Below are positions 1-7,934 of a stretch of 64,000 bases of DNA, one piece after another (positions within the stretch are counted from its first letter, which is position 1; every line of letters starts with the position of its first letter). The position numbers and the translations under genes were made by a program. The notes below the pieces were generated by a model. That model did no database searches, had not been told where the DNA came from, and saw nothing but the letters and a program-made list of their open reading frames with translations. The DNA comes from Pseudomonas sp. DNDY-54. GTDB taxonomy: Bacteria > Pseudomonadota > Gammaproteobacteria > Pseudomonadales > Pseudomonadaceae. Where the stretch lies: NCBI RefSeq assembly GCF_019880365.1, contig NZ_CP082271.1, positions 868,001 to 932,000 of the forward strand. The letters run 5' to 3'.

Positions 1-540
1 TCCACCGTTACCCGTTTCGGTGGATCGCTACCCGGTGGATGGCCACCCCGTGGATCGGTGAAGCGCGATCCACCCTACGGACGGCATCCCATGGTGGGCT
101 GAAGCCCACCCTAAGAACCCAGGTCGCCGCCGCTTCACCCGCTGCCGTAGGGTGGATGTCGCTTTTTACATCCACCGTTATCAGGTTCGGTGGATCGCCA
201 CCCGGTGGATGGCCACCCCGTGGATCGGTGAAGCGTGATTCACCTTACGGACTGCATTCCCTTTGGTGGGCTGAAGCCCACCCTACAAAACCCAGCTCGC
301 GGGAGCTTCACCCGTAGGGTGGGCTTTAGCCCACCGTGTTCTGGCGATTCCGTGTCACCTCTGGGCAAACGCTATCCATGATGGCGCCCAGCCCTGTCAG
401 CTCGATGGCGTAGATGCGGCGTTTTTGATTTCGCTCGGTGAATCGCCACCCGGTGGATCGGTGAAGCGTGATCCACCCTACGGATTGCATTCCCTTTGGT
501 GGGCTGAAGCCCACCCTACAATCTGAAGCCCACCCCAAGG
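1..540. repeat. Tandem array of about 170-bp units built on GTGGAT and GGTGGGCT/AGCCCACC palindromes
   Basis: Two consecutive units start with the same TCCACCGTTA at 1 and 171, and a partial third unit covers about 432-540. Each unit carries GTGGAT motifs (at 20, 35 and 50 in unit 1) followed by the palindrome GGTGGGCTGAAGCCCACC (93, 265 and 498; a variant at 314). The same palindrome recurs downstream of nrdG. It looks like a REP/BIME-type intergenic repeat. No convincing gene is present in this stretch; the reading frames that cross it simply translate the repeats. Confidence 0.8.
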
Positions 541-559
541 TTCGCTTCGATGCCTTCAG

Positions 560-751
560 CTAGAAAAGATGGCGTGGGAGCCAGACGATCATCGCGGCGC
601 AGAAGATGGTCAGGCCGATACAGAACCACATAAAGCGGCGCTGGCGACGTTCGCCGGCGGTGTCGGCGTGGGCGGGGAGCGGCATGCCGCAGTTGGTGCA
701 TTCGGCTTCTTGCGGAGGGTTGGGTTGTTGGCAGTACAAGCACTGGGGCAT
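560..751 (-). CDS. dnrP: DnrP-like small zinc-ribbon membrane protein
   Basis: This 63-residue protein begins with two CxxC knuckles (CLYC at residues 4-7 and CTNC at about 18-21) that would form a zinc ribbon. After a polar linker comes one hydrophobic segment (about residues 41-58) that would anchor it in the inner membrane. A GAGGA ribosome site precedes the start. It matches my memory of DnrP, a small protein found beside dnr in Pseudomonas, whose biochemical role is not established. It lies downstream of dnr on the same strand, with its own Dnr-type box about 55 bp upstream, which suggests expression under low oxygen or NO. The name is by recall of the family; the fold is read from the sequence. 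Confidence 0.7.
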   Translation of the reverse strand: MPQCLYCQQPNPPQEAECTNCGMPLPAHADTAGERRQRRFMWFCIGLTIFCAAMIVWLPRHLF

Positions 752-806
752 GGCGGCGTCCTCTCTACGTCAGTTGCAGATTGCCATGCCCGGCTGTTGA
801 TTGAAG

Positions 807-820
807 TTGACCGCAATCAA
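807..820 (-). promoter_or_regulatory. Dnr/Anr box upstream of dnrP
   Basis: On the minus strand this reads TTGAT-TGCG-GTCAA, matching the TTGAT-N4-GTCAA form of the FNR-family site used by Dnr. It lies 56 bp upstream of the dnrP start codon, a position suitable for activation. Confidence 0.65.
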
Positions 821-893
821 CAGCGGGAAAAAGCCGCCCGAGTCACATAGCGCGCCGATCTGGCGGCTCGAAAACCGCCCGCACGTGCCGCCG

Positions 894-1577
894 TTACTCG
901 AACTGTTCCAGACGCTGGCGATCGAGAATGGTGATCTGCCGGCCATCCTGGGTGATGATTTCTTCATCGATCAAACGGCGCATGATCCTGGAAAAGGTTT
1001 CCGGCTGAATCGACAGGTGCCCAGCGATAAGCTGCTTGGCCATCGGCAATTCGAAGCTGTTGCCCTCGTCTTTCAGGCGGGCGAGCTGCGTCATCAGGTA
1101 GCGAACCACACGGTGGGTGGCGTTCTTCAGTGAGAGCGTTTCGATCTCGTTGATTCGCTGGTGTAGGCGTACGCTCAGCTTGCCGAGCAGGGCGAACGAC
1201 AGTTTCTGATTCGCCTCCAGCAGGCGCATGTAGGCTGTGTTGGAAAACCGGTAGACCTGCGACGGACAGACCGACTGGGCCGAGGCGACATAGTTGGGCG
1301 TGTCCATGAGCATCATGGCTTCAGCAAAGGTCTGCCGATTGCCGATCACTTCGAAGACTTTTTCCTGCCCGTCCGGCGTGAGCCGGTAAATCTTGATAGC
1401 GCCAGAAATCACAAAGTAGAACGCGTGAGCCGGTTCGCCCTGATGAAAGAGGTTGTCGCCCTTGTCCAGATTGAGCAGCTGACTGGCGCTCATCAGCTCG
1501 TCCATCTGTTCATCGTTTAGCGGTTCGAACAAGTGGTGGCTACGAAGGATCTGGTTGTGTACGCGATGAAGCACCAT
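894..1577 (-). CDS. dnr: Dnr-type CRP/FNR-family NO-responsive regulator
   Basis: A 227-residue regulator of denitrification genes. An N-terminal cyclic-nucleotide-like sensor domain is followed by a long dimerisation helix containing IETLSLKNATHRVVRYL and a C-terminal winged helix. The recognition helix IQPETFSR has the E-x-x-S-R signature for TTGAT half-sites. The N-terminal Fe-S cysteine cluster of FNR/ANR is absent, as expected for the Dnr branch, which senses NO through haem. I place the start at the ATG at 1577 (MVLHRVHN), which aligns with P. aeruginosa Dnr and has AGGA about 8 nt upstream; an ATG three codons earlier abuts that site. P. stutzeri strains carry several paralogues (DnrD, DnrE, DnrS), and I cannot tell which one this is. 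Confidence 0.9.
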   Translation of the reverse strand: MVLHRVHNQILRSHHLFEPLNDEQMDELMSASQLLNLDKGDNLFHQGEPAHAFYFVISGAIKIYRLTPDGQEKVFEVIGNRQTFAEAMMLMDTPNYVASAQSVCPSQVYRFSNTAYMRLLEANQKLSFALLGKLSVRLHQRINEIETLSLKNATHRVVRYLMTQLARLKDEGNSFELPMAKQLIAGHLSIQPETFSRIMRRLIDEEIITQDGRQITILDRQRLEQFE

Positions 1578-1783
1578 GCAAGGCATCCTGTTTCTAATAA
1601 TTGGCCGTCCACAACGGAATCAGCGGAGCGGAAAGAACGTCGCGCGCGGACTGGCTGCCGTACCTGACGAGGCAGCCAGAGCACAGCATAAAGGCAGTGT
1701 TGAGACTAGCCCACCTGTATGGCGCGAGTATTGACGCAGGCCATTGCTGTGACGCAACGGCCAGGCGCCGCCATCACCGGGGT

Positions 1784-2296
1784 TTAATGATGGTCGCTCG
1801 CCGCATCGTTCCACAGGGGTGCGGCGAATATCTCAGGATAACGCTGCAGCGCCGCAAGAATGTGCCGCGCACCTTGTTGTCGCTCGGCGGGTTCGGCTAA
1901 CGCCTTGGCCCCGTTCAGTAGCTCGGCGAGCAGCCCGTGCAAGGCCGCATCGGCTTGCTCCGGCAAGTCGCAGTTGGCGATCAGGAATGAAACATGCGCT
2001 TCGACCGCTGCCTGTAGCTGCATTGCCTGACGTTCGCTGATCGGTTGCGCGGGGTCGCTTGGCAGCGCCGATGCGGCCGCGTCGCGTAGACGCGTCATGC
2101 CGTCGCGCAATGCAGCGTCGGTTGCCCACTGCTGACCCTCGACAACAGGTGCCGATGTGGCATGCCCGTGATGTTCATGTTGGATGACAGCCGCCTGCGT
2201 GGTGCCGACGACCAAATCGAGTGCGACGCCGCTGGCCAGTGCCAGCATCGACGCCATGGCTATGCCCCAGGCCAAAGGTTGAATGACTGCTTTCAT
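1784..2296 (-). CDS. Exported His-containing helical protein of unknown function
   Basis: A 170-residue protein with an N-terminal signal peptide or anchor (about residues 7-36, hydrophobic, Ala-rich). A short His motif HEHHGHA follows, then an all-helical Ala/Leu/Glu-rich body ending in SDHH. A GGAGG ribosome site sits at 7 nt. It starts 58 bp after dnrN and on the same strand, so it probably belongs to a dnrN operon read from the sigma-54 promoter upstream of dnrN. The histidines and export suggest metal binding in the periplasm, but I recognise no family and assign no function. Confidence 0.7.
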   Translation of the reverse strand: MKAVIQPLAWGIAMASMLALASGVALDLVVGTTQAAVIQHEHHGHATSAPVVEGQQWATDAALRDGMTRLRDAAASALPSDPAQPISERQAMQLQAAVEAHVSFLIANCDLPEQADAALHGLLAELLNGAKALAEPAERQQGARHILAALQRYPEIFAAPLWNDAASDHH

Positions 2297-2354
2297 ATTC
2301 GCCTCCGCTACTACAGGGTGCGGGCCTTACGGCCCGCGTGGGGTCGTGGTCGCT

Positions 2355-3026
2355 TCAGTGCGCCGAGGCGTTAGCGAACAGGATGTTGTTCTCAAGGTGG
2401 ATGTGCTGCATCAGGTCGCCTCGTAGCTCCTCCAGGCCGCGGTACAGCGCGCGCCAGGTGTTGCAGGCGTTTTCCGGCGGTGTGATGTCGTTGGTCAGTT
2501 CGGCCAGGCGCTCCAGGGCGTTGCCGTGTTGGTCATGCTCGTAGCGCATGACGGCGATAGGTCCCTGGGTCTGGGGCAACTGCATGTCGCGACGCAGCAT
2601 CGGGAAGAGGATCTGCTCCTCCTTCAGCATGTGGCTCTCCAACTCCTGCTGCATGCACCACAGATGCTCGGCGAGCCCGACCGGGCAATCCGCCTTGTTG
2701 CCATGTACCTGCTCGACACGGTTGGCCAAGCGGATCAGCTCGGGGAACTGCTCACGGTGACGTTCATGGAAGCGCTCGAGCAGGTAGTCGATCAGGGAAG
2801 CGGCCGGCGCGGTGCGCCAGTCGGGCTCGGTGGAGGTGCCGCTACCCATTGCGGCCAGCTCGTCCGCAATGGCCTGGGCGTCAAGGTTGCGCTGCAGGGC
2901 CGCTTCGCGCAGCGGCGTGTTGCCGCCACAGCAGAAATCCAGCTTGTGTTGGCGAAATACGCGGGTGGCGCCAGGGATGCGGCAGGCCAGGCTGCCCAGG
3001 GTTTGCTCGGTAAGCGCGGTCGACAT
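2355..3026 (-). CDS. dnrN: Di-iron Fe-S cluster repair protein (DnrN/YtfE/RIC family)
   Basis: This 223-residue protein repairs iron-sulfur clusters damaged by nitric oxide. The N-terminal ScdA/YtfE domain carries the CCGG motif (about residues 32-35). The C-terminal hemerythrin-like four-helix bundle has the expected His/Glu ligands in ERFHERHREQFPEL, SHMLKEEQILFP, YEHDQHG and HIHLENNILF. Length matches the family (about 220). It is divergent from norR across a 148-bp gap that contains a sigma-54 promoter and three candidate NorR sites. It is therefore probably an NO-induced NorR target rather than a direct Dnr target. A secreted protein gene follows on the same strand. Confidence 0.93.
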   Translation of the reverse strand: MSTALTEQTLGSLACRIPGATRVFRQHKLDFCCGGNTPLREAALQRNLDAQAIADELAAMGSGTSTEPDWRTAPAASLIDYLLERFHERHREQFPELIRLANRVEQVHGNKADCPVGLAEHLWCMQQELESHMLKEEQILFPMLRRDMQLPQTQGPIAVMRYEHDQHGNALERLAELTNDITPPENACNTWRALYRGLEELRGDLMQHIHLENNILFANASAH

Positions 3027-3063
3027 GGGGCGTTTTCCGTAGGGTTGAGTTGCACCGACTTAC

Positions 3064-3078
3064 GCAAGCGCTGTGCCA
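3064..3078 (-). promoter_or_regulatory. Sigma-54 promoter for dnrN
   Basis: On the minus strand this reads TGGCAC-N5-TTGC, a perfect -24/-12 element, placing the transcript start near 3053, about 27 bp before the dnrN start codon. Confidence 0.8.
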
Positions 3079-3119
3079 TCAGTAAACCATTGAAAAACTG
3101 AGGAATATTTATCGAGCTG

Positions 3120-3173
3120 GTGAAAATTACCTGAGCGGGTTAGGGTTAAAAAAACCTTTAGGGTAACTACCAC
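3120..3173. promoter_or_regulatory. Three candidate NorR enhancer sites (GT-N7-AC)
   Basis: Sites are at 3120-3130, 3145-3155 and 3163-3173, all GT-N7-AC, the core of NorR operators. Their number equals that in the E. coli norR-norVW region, and they lie about 40-95 bp upstream of the dnrN -24 element. The third abuts the norR start codon, so NorR probably also represses itself. Confidence 0.6.
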
Positions 3174-3174
3174 C

Positions 3175-4704
3175 ATGATGGAAGAAGCACTGCTGGCGGA
3201 TCTGGTCACCGAACTCCCGAATGCGGTTCGCCTGCAACGACTGGTGCATACGCTGCACCAGCGTTTTCGTTGCGGCGCGGTGGTGTTGCTGCGTCTCGAT
3301 GACGACACGCTGCGCCCGCTTGCGGCGGTGGGATTGGTGCAGGAGGCGCTGGGTCGGCGCTTTCTCGTCGCTCAGCACCCGCGGCTTGCGGCCATCCTGT
3401 CGCAACGCGAGCCCACCTGGTTCGAGCCCGACAGCCGTTTGCCGGATCCCTATGATGGGTTGCTTGATGCACATGTCGGCGAGCCCTTGCCAGTGCACGA
3501 TTGTATGGGCATCAGCCTGTTCGTGGAGGGCAAATTGTGGGGCGCGCTGACCCTCGATGCGCTGCATGCCGGCACCTTTGATGACGAGGCTCGGCGCGAT
3601 CTGCAGCGCTACACGCTCGTCATCGAAGCGGCGATCCGGATCACTCGGCTTGAGCACGAAAATCGTGGCCTGCGCCTGGCCCGCAGCGATGTGCTGGAGA
3701 CCACGCCGGTGACAGGTGATGGCGAGATTCTCGGTCAGAGCCAGGTGATCCGAGAGCTGTTGCGCGAGCTTGAGGTGGTTGCCGACTCCGAGCTGCCTGT
3801 GCTGCTGCTCGGCGAAACCGGCGTCGGCAAGGAGCTGTTCGCGCGCTGGCTGCACCGACACTCGCGTCGCCGCAACAAGCCGCTGGTGCTGGTTAATTGC
3901 GCCGCGTTGCCGGAGTCGCTCGCGGAAAGCGAGCTGTTCGGTCATGTCAAAGGTGCGTTTTCCGGTGCGACCACCGACCGGCCTGGCCGTTTTGATGCGG
4001 CCAACGGCGGCACGCTGCTGCTGGACGAGGTGGGTGAGTTGCCGCTGGTGGTCCAGGCCAAGTTGTTGCGTACCTTGCAGAACGGCGAGATTCAGCGCCT
4101 CGGTGCCGACAAGCCGCGGCAGGTGGACGTGCGCATCATCGCGGCCACCAATCGCAACCTTCGCGAAAGCGTGCGCGACGGCCATTTCCGTGCCGATCTC
4201 TACCACCGACTGTCCGTCTATCCGGCGCCGATCCCGCCGCTGCGTGAGCGCGGCAACGATGTGCTGATTCTGGCCGGCTACTTTCTTGAGCTGAACCGCG
4301 CGCGTCTCGGGTTGCGCAGCATGCGGCTTTCACCGGCCGCTGAGCGCGCATTGCTCGGCTATGCATGGCCGGGCAATGTCCGCGAGCTGGAGCACGTGAT
4401 CAGCCGGGCGGCGCTGCGATTGCTCAGCCGGGGAGCCTCGCGCAGCGAGATTCTCACCCTGGAGCCCGATCTGCTCGATCTGGACAGTACACAGTCCGCC
4501 TCGCTCGCACCGGTTGCAGAGGTTCAGCCGGTGCCGACGGAAGCGGAGATCATCTCGCTGCGCCAAGCGGTCGACGACGCACAACGCCATGCGATCGTTC
4601 GCGCGTTAGAGGCCAGCGGCGAAAACTGGGCACAGGCGGCGCGATTGCTGGATGTCGACTCCAGCAACCTGCATAAGCTGGCCAGGCGGCTGAAACTAAA
4701 ATGA
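3175..4704 (+). CDS. norR: NorR-type NO-responsive sigma-54 activator
   Basis: A 509-residue enhancer-binding protein. An N-terminal GAF domain (about residues 20-170) senses NO through a mononuclear iron. The central AAA+ domain has Walker A GETGVGKE (about 218-225), the sigma-54 contact loop GAFSGA (about 260-265) and Walker B LLLDEVGE (about 282-289). A C-terminal Fis-type helix-turn-helix contains NWAQAARLLDVDSSNLHKLARRL. The contact loop has Ser where most activators have Thr (GAFTGA). ATG at 3175 or 3178 could start; no strong ribosome site is visible, which fits low autoregulated expression. It is divergent from dnrN, its likely target. The P. aeruginosa equivalent is called FhpR and activates flavohaemoglobin; no fhp or norVW is seen here. 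Confidence 0.88.
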   Translation: MMEEALLADLVTELPNAVRLQRLVHTLHQRFRCGAVVLLRLDDDTLRPLAAVGLVQEALGRRFLVAQHPRLAAILSQREPTWFEPDSRLPDPYDGLLDAHVGEPLPVHDCMGISLFVEGKLWGALTLDALHAGTFDDEARRDLQRYTLVIEAAIRITRLEHENRGLRLARSDVLETTPVTGDGEILGQSQVIRELLRELEVVADSELPVLLLGETGVGKELFARWLHRHSRRRNKPLVLVNCAALPESLAESELFGHVKGAFSGATTDRPGRFDAANGGTLLLDEVGELPLVVQAKLLRTLQNGEIQRLGADKPRQVDVRIIAATNRNLRESVRDGHFRADLYHRLSVYPAPIPPLRERGNDVLILAGYFLELNRARLGLRSMRLSPAAERALLGYAWPGNVRELEHVISRAALRLLSRGASRSEILTLEPDLLDLDSTQSASLAPVAEVQPVPTEAEIISLRQAVDDAQRHAIVRALEASGENWAQAARLLDVDSSNLHKLARRLKLK

Positions 4705-4805
4705 GCCCGCCGTTACAGCAACAGCCGAGCAGTCCGCCGGCCGGTGCGAGTCTTCCCAAGTGCGCGGTGGTCTAAGTGCTAACCATTACGAGCGAGGAGA
4801 GTCCC

Positions 4806-5015
4806 ATGGCGTTGGATCGTGACCAGTTTCAGACACTGCTGACCGAAGCTCAGGCCCATGCAGACCGGGCCGCCAGCGAGAATAACCCCCAACACTATCA
4901 GCAGGCATTCGAGGCCAGCCTTAAGGCCATGCGTATGCTGGCCGAAGAGTCCGGTGACTGGCGACAGGCGGTCGCCCGTGCGACGGAGGAGTTCGAGGGC
5001 AACGAGGGTGTCTGA
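4806..5015 (+). CDS. Small acidic helical protein of unknown function
   Basis: A 69-residue protein starting MALDRDQFQTLL. I chose the ATG at 4806 because GAGGAG lies 6 nt upstream; an in-frame ATG at 4776 has no comparable site. The product is all-helical with a pattern like two helices of a tetratricopeptide or four-helix unit, has no signal peptide and no cysteine. It follows norR by 101 bp on the same strand and may be co-transcribed. I do not recognise the family. Confidence 0.6.
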   Translation: MALDRDQFQTLLTEAQAHADRAASENNPQHYQQAFEASLKAMRMLAEESGDWRQAVARATEEFEGNEGV

Positions 5016-5468
5016 AGAGCGTTAAGGGGACATCCGCTTGCTCGTACCGTGAGCAAATGGCTCCTACGACTCGCGGACGCGGACGCCGCTCAGGCACAGC
5101 TGTCCTCGCGGATTAGCTGGCCGACGCGTGACGTGCACCGGCGTGGTCTAGTTGGCAGGGGTTAAAACGCTCACACGGGTCGGGGTTCACCACCTCGTCC
5201 GCCGATAAGGAACGGCCGCATCGACGATGCAGCGGGTTTGCTCGCGAACGAGGGTGCCCCGATGCGCGGGGCAGGGATGGCCGCCTGCGCGCGCTCAACG
5301 ATCAGTGTTCTGTTTTGTCAGGTGTCGGCCCCCGCCTGCGGTTTTCCCCTTGACCGTTATCAATGCCTCCTGCCGGAGGCCTACCTAGACTGCCGGCTTT
5401 CCGTCCGGCCCGGACGGGCGCCCTTGTTGCTACAAGGTGCGCATGAGTCCGCATGTCTAGGAGTCGCC
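5016..5468 (+). other. Gene-free stretch with decayed REP-like palindromes and the ubiU promoter
   Basis: A frame starting at 5238 is open into ubiU but has no ribosome site and no Pseudomonas-like coding pattern, so I treat it as non-coding. Around 5048-5090 and 5235-5275 there are REP-like TTGCTCGCGAA/GGGCAGGG palindrome pieces. A Dnr box lies at 5350-5363. Confidence 0.55.
5350..5363 (+). promoter_or_regulatory. Anr/Dnr box upstream of ubiU
   Basis: TTGAC-CGTT-ATCAA, the FNR-family palindrome, 106 bp upstream of the ubiU start. It fits anaerobic induction of ubiUVT, as Fnr does in E. coli. Confidence 0.65.
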
Positions 5469-6464
5469 ATGCACTTGGTATGTCCGGCAGGTAGCCTGCC
5501 CGCGCTTAAGGCCGCCGTCCAACAGGGCGCCGACGCGGTCTATGTCGGTTTTCGAGACGACACCAACGCACGTCATTTCGCCGGCCTCAACATGGATGCG
5601 AAGCAGCTCGACAAGGGGCTGCAGCTGATTCGCGAAAAACGCCGCCAGTTGTACATCGCCGTGAATACCTATGCCCAGCCGCAAGGCTGGGCGCGCTGGC
5701 AACGCGCCGTGGATCAGGCAGCCGACATGGGCGTTGACGCGTTGATCGCCGCAGACCCCGGCGTGCTGAGCTATGCCGCCGAGCGCCATCCCCAGCTCAA
5801 TCTCCATTTGTCCGTGCAAGGATCGGCGACCAATGCCGCCGCGCTTGCCTTCTACCAGCAGCGCTACAACATCAAGCGTGCCGTGCTGCCGCGTGTGCTC
5901 TCGCTCAAACAAGTCAAACAGGTCGCGGCAGGCAGTCCCGTCCCCATCGAAGTCTTCGCCTTCGGCAGCCTGTGCATCATGGCCGAGGGCCGCTGCCACC
6001 TGTCTTCCTACCTCACCGGTGAGTCGCCGAATCTTTGTGGCGTGTGCTCTCCCGCCAAGGCGGTGCGCTGGAGCGAAGAGCCGGAAGGCCTTACCTCGCG
6101 GTTGAATAACGTGCTCATCGACCGCTATGCCGAAGGCGAGTCCGCCGGTTACCCAACCCTGTGCAAGGGGCGCTTTATGGTCAATGGCCAGCGCTTTCAT
6201 GCACTGGAAGAGCCCACCAGCCTCAATACCCTGGATCTGATTCCGGAATTGGCCAGCATTGGCGTCACCGCGATGAAGATTGAAGGTCGCCAACGCAGCC
6301 CGGCTTATGTCGAGCAGGTCACCCGGGTCTGGCGCGCGGCGCTGGATTCGTATCTGCAGGCACCCCAGCGGTATGCCGTGCAACCGGCGTGGCGCGACGT
6401 GCTTGACGGCCTGTCCGAGGGCTCACAAACGACACTCGGCGCCTACCACCGCGCGTGGCAGTGA
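5469..6464 (+). CDS. ubiU: O2-independent ubiquinone hydroxylation protein UbiU (U32 family)
   Basis: A 331-residue U32-peptidase-fold protein that, with UbiV, hydroxylates the ubiquinone ring without oxygen. Cysteines for its 4Fe-4S cluster are visible in CIMAEGRC, the CGVC region and LCKGRF. The start at 5469 gives MHLVCPAG, the typical N-terminus, with GGAG about 5 nt upstream; a longer open frame from 5238 has no matching family extension. It is first of ubiU-ubiV-ubiT, with 23 bp before ubiV. The operon lets the cell make ubiquinone for denitrifying respiration when UbiH/UbiI/UbiF-type monooxygenases cannot work. Confidence 0.93.
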   Translation: MHLVCPAGSLPALKAAVQQGADAVYVGFRDDTNARHFAGLNMDAKQLDKGLQLIREKRRQLYIAVNTYAQPQGWARWQRAVDQAADMGVDALIAADPGVLSYAAERHPQLNLHLSVQGSATNAAALAFYQQRYNIKRAVLPRVLSLKQVKQVAAGSPVPIEVFAFGSLCIMAEGRCHLSSYLTGESPNLCGVCSPAKAVRWSEEPEGLTSRLNNVLIDRYAEGESAGYPTLCKGRFMVNGQRFHALEEPTSLNTLDLIPELASIGVTAMKIEGRQRSPAYVEQVTRVWRAALDSYLQAPQRYAVQPAWRDVLDGLSEGSQTTLGAYHRAWQ

Positions 6465-6487
6465 ACCTCTTCTGCAAGGAACCAACC

Positions 6488-7378
6488 ATGAAACTCAGCC
6501 TCGGCCCCGTGCTGTTCTACTGGGATCGCCAGCAAACGCTGGATTTCTATGCCGACATGGCCAGCATGCCGCTGGACGTGATCTATCTGGGGGAGACCGT
6601 CTGCTCCAAGCGCCGCGACATGGGCCTGGACGATTGGATGGGACTGGCGCGAGACCTCGCGGAGCAATCGTCGGCACAACTGGTACTGTCAGGCCTGACC
6701 CTGGTCGAGGCCGCGTCGGAGCTGTCCAGCCTGCGGCGGCTCTGCGATAACGGCGAGCTGCTGGTGGAAGCGAACGACATGGGCGCCGTCCAGTATCTGT
6801 CCGAAAAGGGCGTGCCCTTTGTGGGCGGGCCGGCGCTGAATTTATACAACGGTTACGCCCTGGCTGAGCTGGTCAAAAGCGGCATGCAGCGCTGGGTACC
6901 GCCGGTGGAAATATCCGGTGCGATGATTCGCGACGCGCGCGCCCAGCTGTCGCGTCTGGACGTGGCCATGCCGGAGATCGAAGTCTTCGCCTACGGCCAT
7001 CTGCCGCTGGCGTATTCGGCACGTTGCTTTACCGCGCGCGCGGAGAACCGTCCGAAGGATGATTGTCAGTTCTGCTGTCAGAACTACCCGGAAGGGATTC
7101 CCTTGCTCAGTCAGGAAGGCGAGGCGCTGTTTACCATCAATGGCATCCAGACCATGTCTGCCTCGGTCAGCAACCTGCTGGCTGATTACCCGGCGCTGGT
7201 CGAAAGCGGCGCCGATCTGCTGCGCCTGAGTCCACGAGCGTCGGGAATGATTCAAGTCGTCGAAGCATTCGATGCGGTGCGCAAGGGCGGGCTGCCACCG
7301 CTGGCCGTCGAAGGTTGCAATGGCTACTGGCACGGTCAGCCCGGCATGCTGCGCGCTGAGGAGGCCGGTCTATGCTGA
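6488..7378 (+). CDS. ubiV: O2-independent ubiquinone hydroxylation protein UbiV (U32 family)
   Basis: A 296-residue partner of UbiU in the heterodimer. It begins MKLSLGPVLFYW. The 4Fe-4S ligands characteristic of UbiV are present: one cysteine in GETVCSKR (about residue 39) and three in SARCF and DCQFCCQN. The family length is about 292-300. The start at 6488 follows AAGGA. Its stop overlaps the ubiT start by 7 nt (7372-7378), so translation is coupled. Confidence 0.93.
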   Translation: MKLSLGPVLFYWDRQQTLDFYADMASMPLDVIYLGETVCSKRRDMGLDDWMGLARDLAEQSSAQLVLSGLTLVEAASELSSLRRLCDNGELLVEANDMGAVQYLSEKGVPFVGGPALNLYNGYALAELVKSGMQRWVPPVEISGAMIRDARAQLSRLDVAMPEIEVFAYGHLPLAYSARCFTARAENRPKDDCQFCCQNYPEGIPLLSQEGEALFTINGIQTMSASVSNLLADYPALVESGADLLRLSPRASGMIQVVEAFDAVRKGGLPPLAVEGCNGYWHGQPGMLRAEEAGLC

Positions 7379-7866
7379 TGCCTCGCGCCCACCTGTTGAA
7401 ATGGGGCGAACGGTTGCTGCCGCTGGCCGCTCGCACGCCATTCTTGCTGCAACGCATTGCCCTTGAACGCAGCTTGAACCAGATATTCGCCGAGCCGTTA
7501 GCCGACGGCGCCTTCGAAGCCCTGGAAGGCCGCTGGATGCGGCTGGAAGTCGTTGACCTCAAGCTGGCCTGGTGCCTGACCTGCGACCGACAGCTGCTGC
7601 GGATCGCCGAGCAGGCAGAGGTGCAAGTGACCATTCGGGGCAATTGGCGGGAGTTTCTGTTGCTGGCCAGCCGTCAGGAGGATCCCGACACGCTGTTCTT
7701 TCGGCGCCGGCTGGTAATCGAGGGGGATACCGAGCTTGGCCTGGCGATCAAAAACCTGATCGACAGCCTCGACCCGGACATGCTGCCGCCCTGGTTGTGG
7801 ACCCTGCTGCAAGGGGCGGGCGAGGAAGTTGCTCGCACAGGTCGTGCACAACCTGCGAGTGCCTGA
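7372..7866 (+). CDS. ubiT: UbiT, SCP2-type lipid-binding ubiquinone accessory protein
   Basis: A 164-residue protein with an SCP2 sterol-carrier-like domain (about residues 40-140), the anaerobic counterpart of UbiJ. It is thought to hold prenylated ubiquinone intermediates for UbiU/UbiV. E. coli YhbT/UbiT is of similar length (174). It overlaps the 3' end of ubiV and closes the operon. Confidence 0.88.
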   Translation: MLMPRAHLLKWGERLLPLAARTPFLLQRIALERSLNQIFAEPLADGAFEALEGRWMRLEVVDLKLAWCLTCDRQLLRIAEQAEVQVTIRGNWREFLLLASRQEDPDTLFFRRRLVIEGDTELGLAIKNLIDSLDPDMLPPWLWTLLQGAGEEVARTGRAQPASA

Positions 7867-7934
7867 TCTCCCTCATCGTGATCACGCCGCGGTCGGCAAC
7901 AGCGGCTGCGATCCGAGCGGTTGCCAGACCTGCG

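Noticed and set aside
3127..4206. Long open frame antisense to norR
   Set aside because: It is the GC-rich shadow of norR; it has no start signal and its translation has no recognisable domain.
5238..5468. Longer N-terminus for ubiU
   Set aside because: The extra 77 codons have no ribosome site, are Cys/Arg-rich and precede the normal family start MHLVCPAG with GGAG.
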